DNA of 7,020 nucleotides. It comes from an uncultured Phycisphaerales bacterium (GTDB lineage: Bacteria; Planctomycetota; Phycisphaerae; Sedimentisphaerales; Anaerobacaceae). Shown piece by piece: positions 4,762-7,020 of the stretch. The notes beneath the pieces are model-generated. The model had not been told where the DNA came from. It saw only the letters and a program-made list of their open reading frames with translations, and did not search any database. Position 1 is the first letter of the stretch; each line of letters opens with the position of its first letter. The DNA lies in assembly GCA_937927975.1 (NCBI GenBank), contig CALEZT010000213.1:1-7020 (forward strand). Direction: 5' to 3'. The position numbers and the translations under genes are program-made.

Positions 4762-5634
4762 TTACAGACGAGGCAGGAACTGAGATTGACCGTTGCCGGC
4801 CAGCCGCCCGTCCAGGTAGTGCCGCTCGAAAACGGCCCGAGTATTGCCAAGGAGACGTGCGCCGTCTCCGCCATTCGCCTCGCACAATGTGCCGGCCGTT
4901 CGCCGAAACTTGTGGAAAACTCCGCCCCGACCGCGTCCGTATCGAACACCGGCCGGAATCAGAATCAATCGGACAAGTTGCCGAGAAAGCCAGCATTGAC
5001 TTTTCGACCAAGGCCAAAGGAACAATCGCCCGCACGGTGAGGTCAAGGAGATTGCTTCTGTAGTCTCGCGTGTCAGCGTAAAAAAGTGCGTCTTTCCGGT
5101 CTTGTCGTTCGAGCCTCGTAGAATCAGCCATCCGGCCCGCTCGTCGAAGTCCTCGCTGCGAGTCCGCATGATGGCCCCGACTCTGCCACCCGTCTCGTAT
5201 GCCACACGGATCAGGGACCCCCAGAAACCAGCACTGGGGATCCCCTCCGTCGTTCCTTCGAGAATGGCCGCTGCCTGTAGAATCGCTCGCATCTCTGCCA
5301 GCGTGTATGCTTCCGGTATCTGGTCTGGCACTCTCGGCTTCGGTATCAGCTTCGCGCGAGGCGGTCGGTCGGCCAGGCCAGCTTCCCACGCTGCACGCCA
5401 TACGGCAAGAAGACACGACCTCTTGCCGTCTACTGTTGCTGGGGAACACGAAAGAGACGAAAGAAAACGGCCGACCAGTTCCTCTGAGAGATCGGAAGCA
5501 GTGATCTCCGTCGCAAACGAGTTTAACTGGTCGACCGTGTAAAGAACTTGCCTTTTGTGCCGTTCGCACACATCCAGTCGCGAGTTGTAGTACTCGCTGG
5601 CGAACTCCGATAGTGATGGAGTCGAGTCTACCAT
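4762..5634 (-). CDS. Tyrosine recombinase / phage integrase
   Basis: This 290-residue site-specific recombinase would integrate and excise the element. An N-terminal SAM-like, arm/core-binding domain (about 5-85, FASEYYNSRLDVCERHKRQV...) precedes the catalytic domain (about 105-280). The active-site set can be read: R151 in YETGGRVGAIMRTR, K181 in NDKTGKTHFF, H241 and R244 in the box HKFRRT, and nucleophile Y273 in FERHYLD. The usual second histidine or tryptophan is N264 (LLGNTRAVFE instead of the common LGH), a tolerated variation in some families. The HKFRRT...FERHYLD flavour reminds me of planctomycete integrases. The ATG at 5634 has a weak AAGG upstream. The gene follows the XRE regulator on the same strand after a 274-base gap holding a palindrome, and lies about 530 bases from the tRNA-like att candidate. 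Confidence 0.92.
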   Translation of the reverse strand: MVDSTPSLSEFASEYYNSRLDVCERHKRQVLYTVDQLNSFATEITASDLSEELVGRFLSSLSCSPATVDGKRSCLLAVWRAAWEAGLADRPPRAKLIPKPRVPDQIPEAYTLAEMRAILQAAAILEGTTEGIPSAGFWGSLIRVAYETGGRVGAIMRTRSEDFDERAGWLILRGSNDKTGKTHFFTLTRETTEAISLTSPCGRLFLWPWSKSQCWLSRQLVRLILIPAGVRYGRGRGGVFHKFRRTAGTLCEANGGDGARLLGNTRAVFERHYLDGRLAGNGQSQFLPRL

Positions 5635-5749
5635 GCCGCCAACCTTGGGTGCCTGAAGCTAGTTGCAGGCAAGTGTAGGTCATAAAAGCGGATGCCATGT
5701 CTCGGACCTCCATGATTGAGAAAACTCGTTTGCGTTTGATGGTACGTAG

Positions 5750-5770
5750 ACTAATAGAAAATCTATTAGT
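5750..5770. promoter_or_regulatory. Perfect 9-bp palindrome, candidate operator upstream of the integrase
   Basis: ACTAATAGA (5750..5758), spacer AAA, TCTATTAGT (5762..5770): exact arms in an AT-rich patch 116 bases upstream of the integrase start. The size and symmetry suit a dimeric HTH repressor, and an XRE protein is encoded next door. On the minus strand a loose TTGCAA lies 17 bases from TAGTCT, overlapping the palindrome, so it could cover an integrase promoter; that promoter match is weak. Confidence 0.5.
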
Positions 5771-5817
5771 TTGCAACGCGCGAGCGGATGGAATTCAAGA
5801 AAAACTTTTCTGGTATT

Positions 5818-5846
5818 CGCGACTTCCGCTGAAAGGCCAAGTCGCG
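5818..5846. repeat. 8-bp hairpin downstream of the XRE gene
   Basis: CGCGACTT (5818..5825) pairs with AAGTCGCG (5839..5846) across a 13-base loop, about 63 bases past the stop of the XRE gene on the minus strand. No uridine run follows directly, although a T-rich stretch (GTTTTTC on the minus strand) lies about 15 bases on. It could be a weak terminator separating XRE from the integrase, or simply an mRNA-stabilising hairpin. No gene is visible in the spacer 5635..5908. Confidence 0.4.
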
Positions 5847-5908
5847 CAAAGAGTTACGCTACAGAAGAATTTGCCGGAAAATTTAGAAAGACTATCACAT
5901 CCGGGGGG

Positions 5909-6139
5909 TTAGTAGATGAGTTCTTGTGCGGAAACCCCCAGCGCTTCGGCCAGGAGATCGAGGTGTTCTGCCGATATCCCGTATCGTGCGCGCTCCCAGG
6001 CCGACACGTGCTGAAACGTCACGCCGACAGAATCGGCCACCTGCTGTTGACTCATCCCGCGAGATCGGCGAATGCGCCGCAGATTGTCAGCAAAAACAGC
6101 ATTTCGCTTGGCCGTTGCCGGCTTAAGTTCGGTTGGCAT
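5909..6139 (-). CDS. XRE-family HTH transcriptional regulator (Cro/CI type)
   Basis: This 76-residue protein is a single HTH_3 domain. Helix 1 is FADNLRRIRRSRG (16-28), the turn helices are MSQQQVADSVGV (29-40), the recognition helix is TFQHVSAWERAR (41-52), and ISAEHLDLLAEALGVSAQELI follows to the end. Such stand-alone domains act as dimeric DNA-binding repressors or Cro-like switches in temperate phages. I chose the ATG at 6139 because GGAGGA (6147..6152) sits 7 bases upstream; the in-frame ATG at 6172 adds 11 residues, lacks that site, and would start inside the tRNA-like 3' strand. The leader is unusual: the discriminator base of the tRNA-Asn-like sequence is only about 22 bases upstream on the same strand. 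Transcription from an intact tRNA gene would run straight into this gene. The palindrome at 5750..5770 is a plausible target. Confidence 0.88.
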   Translation of the reverse strand: MPTELKPATAKRNAVFADNLRRIRRSRGMSQQQVADSVGVTFQHVSAWERARYGISAEHLDLLAEALGVSAQELIY

Positions 6140-6161
6140 TGTCGAATCCTCCGGTGGTGAA

Positions 6162-6223
6162 CTCCCCGACAAGGACTCGAACCTTGGACTTAGCGGTTAA
6201 CAGCCGCTCGCTCTTTTAACCAA
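6162..6223 (-). tRNA. tRNA-Asn(GUU)-like 3' portion, 5' half degenerate; candidate attP core
   Basis: On the minus strand the following are all canonical: D-stem 3' strand GAGC, G26, anticodon arm AGCGG-CTGTTAA-CCGCT (anticodon GUU, Asn), variable loop AAGTC, T-arm CAAGG-TTCGAGT-CCTTG, 3' acceptor strand TCGGGGA and discriminator G. No CCA is encoded. The 5' part fails. A TTGG D-loop remnant is present, but the D-stem 5' strand does not pair and the expected TCCCCGA acceptor strand is replaced by a sequence that fits only with a bulge and mismatches. An intact 3' part with a broken 5' part is what a phage carries when it integrates into a tRNA gene. A decayed tRNA gene is the alternative. The rest of the spacer 6140..6341 shows nothing further that I can support. 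Confidence 0.72.
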
Positions 6224-6341
6224 TACATGCACGCGGGTGAATATACGACAGAATGAATCCATCGCACCTGTTGCGTCGCCGACGCCGCGATGCTACCGTA
6301 AAGATAGGTCACCGTTTTGGTAGCACGGAAAGGACAGGCCA

Positions 6342-6962
6342 ATGTCGCAGTGGTACGTCGCAATTGAAGGTCGCGAGTTTGGACCTCTCACGTCGCAAGA
6401 ACTCAAGAACTTGGTCAGGTCTGGCAAAATTCCACGAACCGCGCACGCTCGAACGCTCGGAGGGAAGTGGTACCCGGTCACCACCATCAAAGGGCTGGAG
6501 TTTCCTCTCGCCACGCCAGCACCGCCCGTTCCGGTGCCACAGAAACGACAACTCCCGGTCATCGTGCAACCACCGCCGCAAGGTCCGAGAACAACGAAAC
6601 ACGAGGTCTCCGTAGGAAGCGCGTTCAAGGCCGGGCTCGGCGTCTCCCTAGGCATCATCATCGCTCCGATCCTTTTCTCAATCGGTGTTTTTGCTGTAGT
6701 CTTCGTCTTCTTGCTCGTCATCGGCACCATCGGCACCATCGCCACGACCGCCATCCAGCCCCGCCCAGAGCCAACAGTCCAGCGGCCCCAGGAGTCCCCA
6801 GGAATCCCGCCCGGCTTCGTCCGGTACAAAGACGGCCGAATCCTGCGCAAAGAGATCGCCGACGGCCTGGAAGGTCCTCACATCGCGATTCCAGAGGAGG
6901 TCTCCAGGCGAACCCAGGCCGAAAAGATCGACGCTGCCCTCCGAGACGATAGGGGGCCTTGA
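6342..6962 (+). CDS. GYF_2-domain membrane protein
   Basis: This 206-residue protein is the only plus-strand gene. Residues 1-52 form a GYF_2-type domain (WYVAIEGREFGPLTSQELKNLVRSGKI, later GKWYPVTTI); such domains bind proline-rich or other peptide ligands. A proline-rich linker follows (about 55-82). A long hydrophobic block at about 97-137 could be one long or two short membrane spans (GIIIAPILFSIGVFAVVFVF, then LLVIGTIGTIATTAI). The tail is polar (FVRYKDGRILRKE...). It probably sits in the cytoplasmic membrane with the GYF domain inside. AAAGGA (6329..6334) is 7 bases before the ATG. It ends naturally at 6962, 12 bases before the adapter. The architecture is common in planctomycetes, and the gene is divergent from the regulator. 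It may be host flanking DNA, or cargo of the element if the att reading is right. Confidence 0.85.
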   Translation: MSQWYVAIEGREFGPLTSQELKNLVRSGKIPRTAHARTLGGKWYPVTTIKGLEFPLATPAPPVPVPQKRQLPVIVQPPPQGPRTTKHEVSVGSAFKAGLGVSLGIIIAPILFSIGVFAVVFVFLLVIGTIGTIATTAIQPRPEPTVQRPQESPGIPPGFVRYKDGRILRKEIADGLEGPHIAIPEEVSRRTQAEKIDAALRDDRGP

Positions 6963-6974
6963 AAAAACTGTTGG

Positions 6975-7020
6975 AGATCGGAAGAGCGTCGTGTAGGGAA
7001 AGAGTGTAGATCTCGGTGGT
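6975..7020 (-). other. Sequencing adapter (reverse complement of 1..46), not biological
   Basis: This begins AGATCGGAAGAGCGTCGTG and is the exact reverse complement of bases 1..46. It marks the right end of the real insert at 6974. The two copies form a perfect 46-bp terminal inverted repeat that must not be read as a transposon or linear-phage terminus. Confidence 0.98.

Noticed and set aside
4742..5776. 344-codon minus-strand frame over the integrase region
   Set aside because: It is a shifted frame of the integrase gene with biased Arg/Ser/Gly content; the integrase frame carries all catalytic residues.
6293..6850. 185-codon minus-strand frame opposite the GYF_2 gene
   Set aside because: It is antisense to a gene with a clear domain, RBS and membrane segment.
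1..7020. Perfect 46-bp terminal inverted repeats suggesting a transposon or a linear phage genome
   Set aside because: The repeat is a known sequencing adapter, so it is a library artefact.

Overview
This window is a 6,928-base insert (47..6974) bracketed by two inverted copies of the same Illumina-type sequencing adapter (1..46 and 6975..7020). It is therefore an untrimmed contig or single-molecule assembly whose ends are artificial. The insert is GC-rich and reads as a temperate phage or phage-like integrative element. Two features hint weakly at a planctomycete host: a GYF_2-type membrane protein at the right end, and a tyrosine recombinase whose C-terminal half (box HKFRRT, then FERHYLD) recalls planctomycete integrases. 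Both are pattern recognition without a search.

Layout, right to left, because almost everything is on the minus strand. At the far right is a plus-strand gene for a GYF_2/transmembrane protein (6342..6962). To its left lies a tRNA-Asn(GUU)-like segment with an intact 3' half and a degenerate 5' half (6162..6223), a plausible attP core. An XRE-type HTH regulator (5909..6139) follows only about 22 bases downstream of it on the same strand. Next come a spacer with a perfect 9-bp operator-like palindrome and a tyrosine integrase (4762..5634). A further spacer with a 12-bp inverted repeat leads to two small genes (69 aa and a 48-aa membrane peptide) and then a strong intrinsic terminator (3996..4044). 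After the terminator come three overlapping small phage-type genes (140, 67 and 71 aa).

A 230-base non-coding stretch (2885..3128) holds the oddest structure in the window. It contains two degenerate arrays with strict 5-nt periodicity (NNGAC on the plus strand, GTCNN on the minus strand), sharing the same left and right edges, with a tRNA T-arm-like hairpin between them.

Downstream of it is a tightly overlapping recombination module: a Cas4/RecB-like PD-(D/E)XK nuclease with a probable Fe-S cysteine set (2081..2884), a phage protein carrying a GPSIKLA box that may be an annealing or recombination protein (951..2084), a 76-aa protein (724..954), and the N-terminal part of a Rad50/SbcC-like ATPase cut by the contig end (47..731).

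Together the genes suggest a temperate element: an integration/maintenance cassette (att core, XRE, integrase) beside an early gene block that processes DNA ends for recombination or replication. The two most original observations are the GTCNN arrays in the presumed leader of the recombination operon, and the placement of the regulator so that integration would put it directly behind the host tRNA promoter.
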